Origin: Cognatishimia activa
GTDB taxonomy: Bacteria; Pseudomonadota; Alphaproteobacteria; Rhodobacterales; Rhodobacteraceae
DNA: 64,000 nt
NCBI RefSeq assembly: GCF_026016445.1
Contig: NZ_CP096147.1
Span: 2,330,501 to 2,394,500 of the forward strand
Direction of reading: 5' to 3'
Below, in pieces: positions 51,490-60,343 of the stretch (position 1 is the stretch's first letter; each line of letters begins with the position of its first letter). Under the pieces are notes generated by a model. The model searched no databases. It was not told the DNA's origin and saw nothing but the letters and a program-made list of their open reading frames with translations. The translations under genes and the position numbers were made by a program.

Positions 51490-52122
51490 TCAGCGTTTCC
51501 GGGCGACGATATAGCGGCGGGCTTCCTTCGCAGGATAGTGACCCGCTTCAATTATCTGAAAGCCTGCGCGTTCGATCTCTGCATCAAATTCCTCGACCGA
51601 ATACATGCCAACAAATGGGGCTTTGCCAAGCTTCTGTAGCACCGGAAGCACGAGGCGCATCATGCGATATTTAAAATGGAAGCCTTTGGTCGGCTTCACG
51701 AAGGTCTTAGAGATAAAAACACCCCCCGGACGCAACGCGTCATAAGCAGCCTTCAATGCACCGGGCAAATCCTCAACTAAATGAAGTAAGTTATGCGCCA
51801 GGACCGCATCAAATGGCCCTTTTGGCAACTCCTCTGCTGAGCAGCGTTCAAACGAGATGTTGCTGATACCATCATTCCAAGCTTTCTCGCGCCCGACGTC
51901 CAACATTTTATCTGACAGGTCAGTCGCCGTTATCTCTGCAACCCCTTCGGCCAGAAGCAGAGCCGTAGACCCTGTCCCAGCGCCGATCTCCAGGACCTTG
52001 TCATCGGCCTTCAAATAGCTCCGTGTCCGGTTCAGGGTATATTCATAGCCCTCCTGGTTCTTAATCGGAGACTTCGCGTATTTCCCCGCAATGCCATCCC
52101 AAAACGCCTCTGCGTTGCCCAT
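51490..52122 (-). CDS. Class I SAM-dependent methyltransferase
   Basis: A 210-residue methyltransferase. The SAM-binding motif I is VLEIGAGTGSTALLLAEG (about 45-62). Motif II/III regions read ITATDLSDKMLDVGREKA, FDAVLAHNLLHLV and LRPGGVFISKTF. The C-terminal part is membrane-interface-like (KYRMMRLVLPVLQKLGKAPFVGMYSVEEF), as in methyltransferases acting on quinones or lipids; the substrate is not readable. The start at 52122 has AGAGGA upstream, and the longer frame runs into the divergent LysR gene. LysR control is likely. Confidence 0.88.
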   Translation of the reverse strand: MGNAEAFWDGIAGKYAKSPIKNQEGYEYTLNRTRSYLKADDKVLEIGAGTGSTALLLAEGVAEITATDLSDKMLDVGREKAWNDGISNISFERCSAEELPKGPFDAVLAHNLLHLVEDLPGALKAAYDALRPGGVFISKTFVKPTKGFHFKYRMMRLVLPVLQKLGKAPFVGMYSVEEFDAEIERAGFQIIEAGHYPAKEARRYIVARKR

Positions 52123-52243
52123 GGTTTTGTCCTCTTGGAGTGGATCACCCAAGGTGACCGCTGTGTCATTTTCTGGGCGTAGAATACAAATACGCAAAAC
52201 ATTAGGAATTGCCGAAATTCGCAGTTTGCTTATACGTAAATGC

Positions 52244-53137
52244 ATGAATGCTACACCACACCAACCCGACTGGAACCATATCCGCGCCTTCCTTGCGACA
52301 GCGGAAACAGGGTCTCTCAGCGCGGCCGCGCGCGAGCTTGGCTTGACGCAACCCACTCTCAGCCGCCAGGTTGCGGCGCTGGAAGAAGAGCTTGGTGTCA
52401 TGTTGTTTGAGCGCGTGGGGCGCACGCTCGAACTGACAGGGGCAGGTGTTGAAATGCTGGAACATACGAAGGAGATGGGGCTGGCCGCCAACAAGATTTC
52501 GCTAGTCGCGACCGGGCAATCACAAGCCATTGATGGTGAAATCCGGATCACTGCGGCAGACGTCTTCTCGGCCTATCTTCTGCCCGAAGTCCTGAAGGAT
52601 TTAAGGGAAGTAGCCCCGGATCTATCCATCGACATCATCGCAGCCAATGACATTCAGGACATCATGCGTCGCGAGGCGGATATTGCCATCCGCCATGTGC
52701 GCCCTGAACAACCTGATCTGATTGCGCGTTTGGTAGCGGAACCCAAAGCCTATTTCTATGCCAGCAAGAGCTACGTTCAAAATCATGGCCAGCCTAAGGA
52801 TTTAAAAGACCTTGAGAATTTCGATTTCATTTCCTTTGGCGACAAGCAGGAAATGATTGGCTTCATGGAACCGCTGGGCATCAATCTGACCGAGAAAAAC
52901 ATTCGGATCGGATCAAAAAACGGACTGGTAGCCTGGCAACTTTGCCGCGAAGGTTTTGGCGTTTCCGTCATGGGGGCAACGGTCGGCGACGTGGCGCCGG
53001 AGATGGTCAAACTGTTGCCGGATGTTGAGCCAATCGTCTTTCCAACCTGGTTGGTAACGCACCGCGAGCTTCACACCAGCCGACGCATTCGACTGGTTTA
53101 TGACATGCTCGCTGAATTTCTATCGCGCAAAGGCTAA
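52244..53137 (+). CDS. LysR-family regulator divergent from the methyltransferase
   Basis: A 297-residue regulator. The winged helix is WNHIRAFLATAETGSLSAAARELGLTQPTLSRQVAALEEELGVMLFERVGRTLELTGAG (about 9-68), and the effector domain ends TSRRIRLVYDMLAEFL. The effector is unknown. The ATG at 52244 has no clear Shine-Dalgarno sequence. It shares a 121-bp gap with the methyltransferase gene. An imperfect inverted repeat (GGATCACC / GGTGACC, around 52141-52157) in that gap could be its site. Confidence 0.88.
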   Translation: MNATPHQPDWNHIRAFLATAETGSLSAAARELGLTQPTLSRQVAALEEELGVMLFERVGRTLELTGAGVEMLEHTKEMGLAANKISLVATGQSQAIDGEIRITAADVFSAYLLPEVLKDLREVAPDLSIDIIAANDIQDIMRREADIAIRHVRPEQPDLIARLVAEPKAYFYASKSYVQNHGQPKDLKDLENFDFISFGDKQEMIGFMEPLGINLTEKNIRIGSKNGLVAWQLCREGFGVSVMGATVGDVAPEMVKLLPDVEPIVFPTWLVTHRELHTSRRIRLVYDMLAEFLSRKG

Positions 53138-53153
53138 CCTTCGCAAAAGGCAA

Positions 53154-53336
53154 TCAGCTTACGTAGGGCCCACGCAATTGCGAGATCGCACGTTGTATCG
53201 AGCGCCAGGTTTCAGCTTCTGGCGCATTGCCTGCATCTTCACTCTCCCGTGCTTTTTGCGCAGCTTCTGCTTCGGCCTTGTCGCCATGAACACTATAGAG
53301 CGCACGGGCATATTCTGAGATCTTGGTCGCTTCCAT
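53154..53336 (-). CDS. Small conserved hypothetical protein (60 residues)
   Basis: A 60-residue acidic helical protein: MEATKISEYARALYSVHGDKAEAEAAQKARESEDAGNAPEAETWRSIQRAISQLRGPYVS. I recall very similar short proteins in other Rhodobacteraceae but no assigned function. A GGGAGATGGATC stretch before the ATG at 53336 supports translation, and codon use matches neighbours. Convergent with the LysR gene with 16 bp between stops. No motif, signal or membrane segment is seen; it is mostly a single amphipathic region. Confidence 0.72.
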   Translation of the reverse strand: MEATKISEYARALYSVHGDKAEAEAAQKARESEDAGNAPEAETWRSIQRAISQLRGPYVS

Positions 53337-53450
53337 GATCCATCTCCCTTGCTGGTGAATGGGTCGAGTATACCACCAATTCCGTGTCACAGCCGAATGC
53401 AGGCCAAAACAACCCGAACGACAACCTCATAGCAAACAAGATCAAACGAA

Positions 53451-53479
53451 AAAAGCCCCCCGGAAACCGGAGGGCTTTT
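53451..53479 (-). terminator. Rho-independent terminator of pheST
   Basis: Arms AAAAGCCC-CCCGG and CCGG-GGGCTTTT (one bulge) close a 3-base loop. A T-run follows on the minus strand. It lies 20 bp past the pheT stop. Confidence 0.9.
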
Positions 53480-53498
53480 CAGATTAACTTTCAGCGCC

Positions 53499-55910
53499 TT
53501 AGCCGCGCAGAGTGCCGCCAGTCGCCTTGCTGACTTTTTCGATGATCTTAGCAGCAACCGCCTCGATATCTTTCTCTTTCAGCGTTTTGTCGGTTGGCTG
53601 CAGGCGCACCGTAACGGCGATAGATTTCTTACCTTCGCCCATTTGCGCTTCAGCTTTTTCGCCCTTGAACTCATCAAAGACGCGCACGCTTTCGATCAGC
53701 TCTTTTTCCGCACCAGCGGCTGCATTGACCAGCGTCAGGGCCTCGACAGAGGCGTCAACGACAAAGGCAAAGTCACGTTCGACCGCCTGTAGATCGCGCA
53801 GTTTAAGCGCCGGACGAGTTGCAGACGATTTACGCGGCATTGGGATTTCTTCCGGGTAGATCGTGAAAGCCACAGCAGGGCCTTTAACGTCCATTTCTTC
53901 CAGAATTTTCGGATGCACTTCACCGAACACTGCCAGTGTTTTCTTTGGCCCCAGGCAAACACGGCCATGACGGCCAGGATGCCACCAAGCGTCGCCGCCA
54001 CGCAGGATCTGCACCTTGGCTGGCGCGCCAAGCGCCGCCAGAACAGCTTCGGCATCTGCTTTGGCATCAAACAGGTCTACACCTCGGCTTTCGCCGTGCA
54101 CGTCTTTGCCAACAGTGCGGCCAACCAAAAGACCAGAGATCTGCAGGTGCTGCTCACCCGGTTCGCCACCTTGGAAAGCCGCGCCCGCTTCAAAGAGCGC
54201 CATATCCATGAAGCCACGCGCCTGATTGCGCGCCGCGGCTTGCAGGAGGCCCGGCAGAAGGTCTGGGCGCATGTGGCTCATCTCGCTGGAGATCGGGTTC
54301 TCCAGCATTGTCGCGTCATCGCCACCGCCAAAGAGCGTCGCGGATTTCTTGTCGATGAAGGAATAGGTGACACATTCGTTGTAGCCGAGCGACGCGGTGG
54401 TGCGGCGACCGATCTGTTCGCGCTTTTGCAGCGGTGTCAGGATTTGCTGCGGCACACCTGCGGTTGCGCGTGCCAATGGCTTGCCTTCGAGCTTCGTCAG
54501 AGACGCCATACGCGCGACTTCTTCCACAAGGTCAGCTTCGCCCAACACATCAGGACGCCAAGACGGCACATGCGCCATGTCGCCTTCCAGCACAAAACCC
54601 AGCGCTTCCAGCGTCTTACGCTGTTGCTCAGCTGGAATTTCCATACCCACCAGAGACTGAACCCGATCTGTATCGAGCTTATAGGCGCGGCTCACGTCAG
54701 GCACTTCGCCAGCAACCACAACCTCAGTCGGTTCGCCGCCACAGAGTTCCATGATCATCGCAGTGGCAAGGTCCAGTGCTTCCATATTGAAAGCAGGGTC
54801 GATGCCGCGTTCGTTGCGGTAACGCGCATCGGAGTTGATTTTCAGAGCCCGGCCAGTCATCGCGATCTGAATGTGGTCCCAGACAGCGGCCTCAAGAAAG
54901 ACGTTGGTTGTCTCACCCGTACAGCCTGTCGCCAGACCACCCATGATACCACCGATGCTCTCGATGCCTTCATCGTCAGAGATCACAACCTGACCTGCAG
55001 AGAAGGTGTATTCTTTTTCATCCAAACCCACGAGGGTCTCGCCACCTACCGCGCGGTGTACACGCAGGTTGCCTTTGACCTTGTCTGCGTCAAAGACATG
55101 TAGAGGACGGTTGCGGTCAAAGGTGAAAAAGTTGGTGATATCCACAAGGGCAGAGATCGGACGCAGACCAATCGCTTCCAGACGCTCCTGCAGCCACTTC
55201 GGAGATGGGCCGTTTTTCACACCTTTGATCAGGCGACCACCGAAGACATGACAGCCGTTTTCACGGGTATCTTCGTCGATGGAAATGGTGATCGGGCTCG
55301 GGCCGTTGCCGGTCACATCTGCGGTTTTGGCTGGCTTCATGGTGCCTAGACCACGTGCTGCCAGATCAAGCGCAATGCCCCGCACACCCAGAGCGTCCGG
55401 ACGGTTTGGAGTGATGGCGATTTCAATCACAGGGTCGACTTTCGCCGGATCATTGGCCGCCAGCCAATCGACAAACTTCTCACCCACCTCGCCGGATGGC
55501 AATTCGATGATACCGTTGTGTTCGTCAGACAGTTCCAGCTCACGCTCAGACGCCATCATGCCGTGGCTTTCCACGCCTCGGATGTTGCCGACCTTGATGG
55601 TAATATCCAGCCCTGGAATGTAGCTGCCCGGCTTACACAGAACCACGGTGATGCCTTCACGCGCGTTTGGCGCGCCGCAGACGATCTGGCTCTCGCCTTC
55701 GTCCGTCATCACCTGACAGACTTTCAGCTTGTCCGCATCCGGGTGTTTCTCCGCATGCAGAACCTTCGCGATGGTAAATTCTTTCAGACGGTCGGCAGGA
55801 TTGTGAACCTCTTCCACCTCCAGACCAAGGTCGGTCAGGGCATAGAGGATGTCATCAAGGCTTGCGTCGGTGTCCAGGTGATCTTTCAACCAAGAGAGAG
55901 TGAATTTCAT
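53499..55910 (-). CDS. pheT: Phenylalanyl-tRNA synthetase beta subunit
   Basis: The 803-residue beta chain of the tetrameric synthetase. MKFTLSWLKDHLDTDASLDDI opens the chain. A tRNA-binding OB domain (about 39-150) holds the block HPDADKLKVCQVMTDEGESQIVCGAPNAREG. The B3/B4 editing domain, B5 domain, a catalytic-like core and the ferredoxin-fold anticodon-binding domain (about 710-803) follow. It begins 36 bp after pheS on the same strand and ends at a clear terminator. Confidence 0.97.
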   Translation of the reverse strand: MKFTLSWLKDHLDTDASLDDILYALTDLGLEVEEVHNPADRLKEFTIAKVLHAEKHPDADKLKVCQVMTDEGESQIVCGAPNAREGITVVLCKPGSYIPGLDITIKVGNIRGVESHGMMASERELELSDEHNGIIELPSGEVGEKFVDWLAANDPAKVDPVIEIAITPNRPDALGVRGIALDLAARGLGTMKPAKTADVTGNGPSPITISIDEDTRENGCHVFGGRLIKGVKNGPSPKWLQERLEAIGLRPISALVDITNFFTFDRNRPLHVFDADKVKGNLRVHRAVGGETLVGLDEKEYTFSAGQVVISDDEGIESIGGIMGGLATGCTGETTNVFLEAAVWDHIQIAMTGRALKINSDARYRNERGIDPAFNMEALDLATAMIMELCGGEPTEVVVAGEVPDVSRAYKLDTDRVQSLVGMEIPAEQQRKTLEALGFVLEGDMAHVPSWRPDVLGEADLVEEVARMASLTKLEGKPLARATAGVPQQILTPLQKREQIGRRTTASLGYNECVTYSFIDKKSATLFGGGDDATMLENPISSEMSHMRPDLLPGLLQAAARNQARGFMDMALFEAGAAFQGGEPGEQHLQISGLLVGRTVGKDVHGESRGVDLFDAKADAEAVLAALGAPAKVQILRGGDAWWHPGRHGRVCLGPKKTLAVFGEVHPKILEEMDVKGPAVAFTIYPEEIPMPRKSSATRPALKLRDLQAVERDFAFVVDASVEALTLVNAAAGAEKELIESVRVFDEFKGEKAEAQMGEGKKSIAVTVRLQPTDKTLKEKDIEAVAAKIIEKVSKATGGTLRG

Positions 55911-55946
55911 CGGTCTGTTCCGTCAGTCAATTTCGGTTGAAGGCAA

Positions 55947-57017
55947 TCAGCGGGTCAGGCCGCCATGCAGTGTCGGCTGGTCCAGAGACGCAAAGCCGTA
56001 GTGGCGCAGCCAGCGCAGATCGCTGTCGAAGAAGGCGCGCAGGTCCGGGATGCCGTATTTCAGCATGGCCAGACGGTCGATGCCGATGCCAAAGGCAAAG
56101 CCTTGGTATTCATTCGGATCAATGCCGCCAGCCTGAAGGACTTTCGGGTGCACCATGCCAGAGCCCAGAACTTCGAGCCAATCGTCGCCCTCGCCCACTT
56201 TCACGGAGCCATTTTCCCAGCTGCACTGGATGTCGACTTCTGCGCCTGGCTCAACGAACGGGAAGTGCGAAGAGCGGAAACGGGTTTTCACGGAGGTGCC
56301 GAAGAAGGCTGTGAAGAACTCTTCCAGAACCCACTTCAGGTTCGCCATCGAGATGTCTTTGTCCAAAGCCAGACCTTCGATCTGGTGGAACATCGGTGTG
56401 TGTGTCTGGTCATAGTCCGCGCGATAGACGCGACCCGGACAGATGATGCGGATCGGCGCGCCGAGTTTCTCCATGGAGCGGATCTGCACCGGAGAGGTAT
56501 GCGTTCGCAGCACATGCGGCGGGCGATTATCGCCTTCGGCGCGGTGTGTGTAGAAAGTGTCCATCTCGGCGCGTGCCGGGTGGTGGCCCGGAATGTTCAG
56601 CGCGTCGAAGTTATACCAATCGGTTTCGATCTGCGGGCCTTCGGCCACGGCGAAACCCATATCGGCAAAGATCGCGGTGACTTCTTCAGTCACCTGAGAA
56701 ATCGGGTGAATGCTGCCCTGACGACGGCCACGACCCGGCAGGGTCACGTCGAGCCATTCTGTTTTCAGGCGCTCTTCCAGAGCCGCATCCGCAAGTGCTG
56801 CCTTCTTGGCGGACAGCGCAGAGTTGATCTCATCTTTCAGTGCATTCAGCTTTGGGCCCATGACCTGGCGCTCTTCCGGGCTCATCTTGCCCAACTCGCG
56901 CATTTTCAGGGCGACTTCGCCTTTTTTGCCAACCGCCTGCACGCGCAGCTCTTCGATGGCTGCTTCATCTGCAGCATCTGCAATCAGACCGATATACTTG
57001 TCTCTGAGATCGTCCAT
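55947..57017 (-). CDS. pheS: Phenylalanyl-tRNA synthetase alpha subunit
   Basis: The catalytic alpha chain, 356 residues. An N-terminal coiled coil (about 1-95) is followed by class II motifs: [22 protein letters not shown], the conserved [10 protein letters not shown] and [20 protein letters not shown], and the motif-3 block [25 protein letters not shown] at 57017 has GGAGG five bases upstream and is preferred over TTG at 57029. First gene of pheST. Confidence 0.97.
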   Translation of the reverse strand: MDDLRDKYIGLIADAADEAAIEELRVQAVGKKGEVALKMRELGKMSPEERQVMGPKLNALKDEINSALSAKKAALADAALEERLKTEWLDVTLPGRGRRQGSIHPISQVTEEVTAIFADMGFAVAEGPQIETDWYNFDALNIPGHHPARAEMDTFYTHRAEGDNRPPHVLRTHTSPVQIRSMEKLGAPIRIICPGRVYRADYDQTHTPMFHQIEGLALDKDISMANLKWVLEEFFTAFFGTSVKTRFRSSHFPFVEPGAEVDIQCSWENGSVKVGEGDDWLEVLGSGMVHPKVLQAGGIDPNEYQGFAFGIGIDRLAMLKYGIPDLRAFFDSDLRWLRHYGFASLDQPTLHGGLTR

Positions 57018-57085
57018 CGAGGCCTCCAAATTTGTCGTCCCCTGCTAACGAGTCGTGGCGCGAGGTGCAAGATCGTTGGCCCATC

Positions 57086-57099
57086 TTGATGTATGACAA
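57086..57099 (+). promoter_or_regulatory. Degenerate FNR/NnrR-type box upstream of nnrS
   Basis: TTGAT-GTAT-GACAA keeps the left half-site but has two differences on the right from ATCAA. It lies about 96 bp before nnrS. NnrS genes are commonly driven by NO-responsive FNR relatives whose sites differ in this way, but the match is weak. Confidence 0.35.
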
Positions 57100-57188
57100 A
57101 GTGCAATTCTGACGGGCAAACCATATAGTGCGCACCGGAAGCCATATCGCCACCGACAATCGACCCGTTTTCTGACTTAAGGCTGCCT

Positions 57189-58352
57189 ATGCTCTCTCAT
57201 TTCTTTTCCGCCGGCTTCCGCCCGATGTTCTTGCTCGGTGCCATCTGGTCGGCGCTTTGTGTCTTGCTTTGGATTGCCATATCGAGCGGGCTCACGACTT
57301 TCGATCACCCCTGGGTGGCGCTGGACTGGCATGTGCATGAAATGGTGTTTGGTTATGGCAGCGCGGCTTTGGCCGGCTTTTTGCTGACGGCTATCCCCAA
57401 CTGGACAGGGCGCGAAGCGGTGAAAGGAACATCATTGGCACTGCTGACCGGCATTTGGGTGACCGGTCGGGCTGCCGTCTTTTGGCTGCCTTCGACGTCA
57501 CCTATCTTGGCAGCTTTGATCGACGTCAGCTTTCCGATCGCATTGTGCGTGGTTAGCGCACGCGAGTTGATTGCAGCCAACAACCGCAGGAACTTCCTTG
57601 TGGTAGCCGTTGTTGCCACTTTCGCTTTTGCCAATCTCGCCTTTCACTGGCAGGCCATCGGCGACGGGCTTGCGAGCCAGAGCGGAAGTGCACGATTTGG
57701 TATTGTGGCTTTGATCCTGTTGATCAGCATTATCGGCGGTCGCATCGTCCCTATGTTCACGAGGAATTGGCTGAAAGCGCAGGGCGCCGACGCCATTCCA
57801 CCTGCATTTAATAGATTTGACGGTCTGGTACTGATCGCCACAGCTCCAGCCCTTACCCTCTGGGCATTGCATCCTGATGTTTGGGTAACTGCGCCAGTGT
57901 TAGCTCTTACGGGCCTGTTGCACGTCCTGCGACTGGCGCGCTGGCGGTCGGCAATGACATGGCGAGAGCCTTTGTTGGTTTCCCTTCATGTTGGATATGG
58001 GTTTATGCCGCTGGGCATGCTGCTTTTGGCGCTTGCGATCATGGTGCCTGAGATACAGCCCACGGCTGGGCTGCACGCTTTGACTGCCGGTGCCATCGGG
58101 GTGATGACCCTCACCGTGATGACGCGCGCCTCGTTGGGACACACCGGACGCAAATTGAAATCACACCCGATGGAAGCAGTCTTTCTCGGCATGGTTATCG
58201 TCTCTGCCGTCCTGCGCATCCTTGCCGGGCTGACCTTCTCTGACCTGCTGTTGCAGGCGAGTTCATCGCTGTGGATTTGTGGTTTCGGACTGTTCGTGAT
58301 CCGATTTTTGCCAATCGTGATTGGCCCCAGAGTGGATACAGTCACACCTTAA
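57189..58352 (+). CDS. nnrS: NnrS family membrane protein
   Basis: A 387-residue protein with about 12 membrane helices. NnrS proteins carry heme and copper and protect cells under nitric oxide stress. Typical blocks are FFSAGFRPMFLLGAIWSAL, HPWVALDWHVHEMVFGYGSAALAGFLLTAIPNW, GGRIVPMFTRNWL and ALTAGAIGVMTLTVMTRASLGHTGR, with the conserved His/Met residues expected to bind metal. AAGG precedes the ATG. No nitrite or NO reductase gene is in the window, so its context is isolated. A degenerate FNR-like site lies upstream. Confidence 0.93.
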   Translation: MLSHFFSAGFRPMFLLGAIWSALCVLLWIAISSGLTTFDHPWVALDWHVHEMVFGYGSAALAGFLLTAIPNWTGREAVKGTSLALLTGIWVTGRAAVFWLPSTSPILAALIDVSFPIALCVVSARELIAANNRRNFLVVAVVATFAFANLAFHWQAIGDGLASQSGSARFGIVALILLISIIGGRIVPMFTRNWLKAQGADAIPPAFNRFDGLVLIATAPALTLWALHPDVWVTAPVLALTGLLHVLRLARWRSAMTWREPLLVSLHVGYGFMPLGMLLLALAIMVPEIQPTAGLHALTAGAIGVMTLTVMTRASLGHTGRKLKSHPMEAVFLGMVIVSAVLRILAGLTFSDLLLQASSSLWICGFGLFVIRFLPIVIGPRVDTVTP

Positions 58353-58369
58353 GTGCCGTACGAAGCGCT

Positions 58370-59263
58370 TTACTGAGGCTTCGCGCTCTCAACAAACTCT
58401 TTCGCAAAAGCGGTGTATCCGTCCGACGTTACCTTGTGATGGCCTTTGATGTCGTCGTGCAAAGTTGGCAAATTGTGAAACGGCACCGCCGGGATTGTGT
58501 GATGCTCCACATGGTAAGGCATGTTCCACGCGATGAAGCGTACCAGCCGTGTCGTATAGGTCGTCCGGGTATTCTCAAACATATCCGAAACAAAGGCGCA
58601 GCGGCCATGTTCTGCCAAAAGGTAGAGCCTTAGAAACGGCATCCCTAAGAATGTCGGCAACATCCAGACCCAAAAGAGCAGATCCGTAAATAGCAGTGAA
58701 ACAAGAGACAGCGCATAGAGCAGGCTGATGACCCACCCTTCGCGGATGACTTTCGAATAGGCGCTCTCTGGCACGTAGTCGCGGAACCGTTTGCCCTGCG
58801 CATTGCGTTTGATCTGACGTATCATGCCGTTCCAATACGGCAATGCGGTCAGGTACCAGAAGAAGTCCTTCCGGGTTTCAGGCTTGTAGCCCGTGACCAG
58901 CTCCGGGTCTTTCCCCGGAATATTGGTGTAGCGATGGTGCGCCAGATGAAAATAACGGAACCAAAAGAAGGGCTGCAGGATCAGAAACCCAGAGATCGAT
59001 CCGGCCCATTCGTTCAGCCAGCCGGTTTTAAACGGGGTTTTGTGGGTGGCTTCGTGTTCCAGCGTAAACAGAAAGCTGATTGCGATACCCTGCCAGATCA
59101 GCACCAGCGGCCATAGAAACCAGCCCTGCATGATCCAAACGCCGCCGAAGACGATCATCGCGACGTGACCCGCAAGGTGCAAAAGACCAGGCGCATCCCG
59201 TCGCTGCATCAATGCAGCGAGGTGATCGCGATCCATCTCCTTTACAAAGCTCTTGTGATCCAT
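58370..59263 (-). CDS. Fatty acid desaturase family membrane protein
   Basis: A 297-residue di-iron desaturase candidate. Three histidine boxes are clear: HEATHKT (near 90), HLAHHRYTN (near 127) and HVEHHTIPAVPFHNL (near 255). Helices lie around 30-50, 55-75, 105-120 and 180-215. Such enzymes introduce double bonds or hydroxyls into acyl or carotenoid chains; the substrate is not readable. The ATG at 59263 follows GAGGG. Convergent with nnrS, 17 bp between stops. Confidence 0.88.
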   Translation of the reverse strand: MDHKSFVKEMDRDHLAALMQRRDAPGLLHLAGHVAMIVFGGVWIMQGWFLWPLVLIWQGIAISFLFTLEHEATHKTPFKTGWLNEWAGSISGFLILQPFFWFRYFHLAHHRYTNIPGKDPELVTGYKPETRKDFFWYLTALPYWNGMIRQIKRNAQGKRFRDYVPESAYSKVIREGWVISLLYALSLVSLLFTDLLFWVWMLPTFLGMPFLRLYLLAEHGRCAFVSDMFENTRTTYTTRLVRFIAWNMPYHVEHHTIPAVPFHNLPTLHDDIKGHHKVTSDGYTAFAKEFVESAKPQ

Positions 59264-59320
59264 CAGCCCTCAGCCCTTCACGCCGCGATGTATACGGGAT
59301 GAAAACCCAGTAGTACCAAC

Positions 59321-59350
59321 GAAAAACGCCGCGCTTATTCAGCGCGGCGT
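59321..59350 (-). terminator. Rho-independent terminator after rplT
   Basis: Perfect 10-bp arms (ACGCCGCGCT / AGCGCGGCGT) close a 5-base loop. On the minus strand TTTTTC follows. It ends the rpmI-rplT transcript. Confidence 0.92.
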
Positions 59351-59375
59351 CGGAACTTCAGTGCGATGGGTCAGC

Positions 59376-59741
59376 TTACGCTGCCAGCGCGCCTTTAGCT
59401 TGGTCAACGATTGCGTTGAACGCTTCTGGCTCGTGTACGGCGAGATCCGCCAGAACCTTACGGTCCACTTCGATGCCAGCCAGGTTCAGGCCGTTGATGA
59501 ATTTGGAATATGTCAGTGCTTCGTCATGTGCACGAACAGCTGCGTTGATACGCTGGATCCACAGTGCGCGGAAATTACGCTTACGATTCTTACGGTCGCG
59601 TGTTGCGTACTGGTTTGCTTTATCAACCGCCTGGGACGCTACCTTGAAGGTATTCTTGCGACGGCCGTAGTAGCCTTTCGCTTGCTTGACGATTTTCTTG
59701 TGACGGGCGTGGGTTACGGTACCACCTTTAACGCGGGACAT
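59376..59741 (-). CDS. rplT: Ribosomal protein L20
   Basis: A 121-residue 50S assembly protein. [70 protein letters not shown] is nearly invariant in the family. Its basic N-terminal extension binds 23S rRNA. AAGGAG precedes the ATG, 13 bp after rpmI. The infC gene that often precedes this pair is not adjacent here. Confidence 0.98.
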   Translation of the reverse strand: MSRVKGGTVTHARHKKIVKQAKGYYGRRKNTFKVASQAVDKANQYATRDRKNRKRNFRALWIQRINAAVRAHDEALTYSKFINGLNLAGIEVDRKVLADLAVHEPEAFNAIVDQAKGALAA

Positions 59742-59754
59742 AGTTCAGAGCTCC

Positions 59755-59955
59755 TTAGCGTGCGTACGGCATGTATGATTTAACGATCTTCGCATCTGGC
59801 GCAGACAGAGTTGTCGTGCCGCGTGCGTCGCGCAGGAATTTGTTGGTGCGCTTGATCATACCGTGACGCTTACCTGCTTGGCCTGCTTTGACCTTGCCGC
59901 TTGCTGTCACTTTAAAGCGCTTTTTGGCGCTCGATTTGGTCTTCATCTTAGGCAT
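59755..59955 (-). CDS. rpmI: Ribosomal protein L35
   Basis: A 66-residue basic protein: [66 protein letters not shown], typical L35. The start at 59955 has GGAGA upstream; residues encoded further upstream are not part of L35. First gene of rpmI-rplT. I see no infC leader or L20 control element. Confidence 0.97.
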   Translation of the reverse strand: MPKMKTKSSAKKRFKVTASGKVKAGQAGKRHGMIKRTNKFLRDARGTTTLSAPDAKIVKSYMPYAR

Positions 59956-60083
59956 TTCCGTCTCCTTCATAGTCGTCGGTACAAACGCGACTCGGCATGC
60001 CACTCAGCCGGACGCGCGGATAGAGGCGCCGTATACGCCCGGATTGCCAATCCCGCAAGAGGATTCGGCTATGTTTTTTGGGG

Positions 60084-60308
60084 CTATCTGATGAGACTTG
60101 CAATCTGGTCGATCACAACCCGGGGAATCTCATCCGCTGTATAACCGCCGGGTTTGGTTGAGACCGCGCTAACCACCGCAATACCGGCCAAAATAATGCA
60201 AAGGGACGCCGCTCTTGTTGAACGACCATCAGACAGTGCCGACAAGAAAGCCGGCACCGAAAAGACTGCCAGAAACAGCCCAATCGTCAGAATAGTATCA
60301 CTGCCCAT
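60084..60308 (-). CDS. Small membrane protein of unknown function
   Basis: A 74-residue protein with two predicted helices (about 5-23 and 33-48) joined by a short loop DGRSTRAAS, and a tail with GGYTADEIPRVVIDQIASLIR. AGGAG lies just before the ATG. I recall similar short proteins downstream of pyk in roseobacters, but no function. It starts 35 bp after the pyk stop and is likely on the same transcript. No family name can be given with confidence. Confidence 0.7.
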   Translation of the reverse strand: MGSDTILTIGLFLAVFSVPAFLSALSDGRSTRAASLCIILAGIAVVSAVSTKPGGYTADEIPRVVIDQIASLIR

Positions 60309-60343
60309 CCCTTGCTCCTGAGGGAACTCCGATGGGCAGAATA

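Noticed and set aside
53913..55103. A 396-codon open frame opposite pheT
   Set aside because: It is the shadow of a strongly conserved synthetase gene, with no ribosome site and no recognisable domain.
55965..57089. A 374-codon open frame opposite pheS
   Set aside because: It is entirely antisense to pheS, with composition typical of a reversed coding strand.
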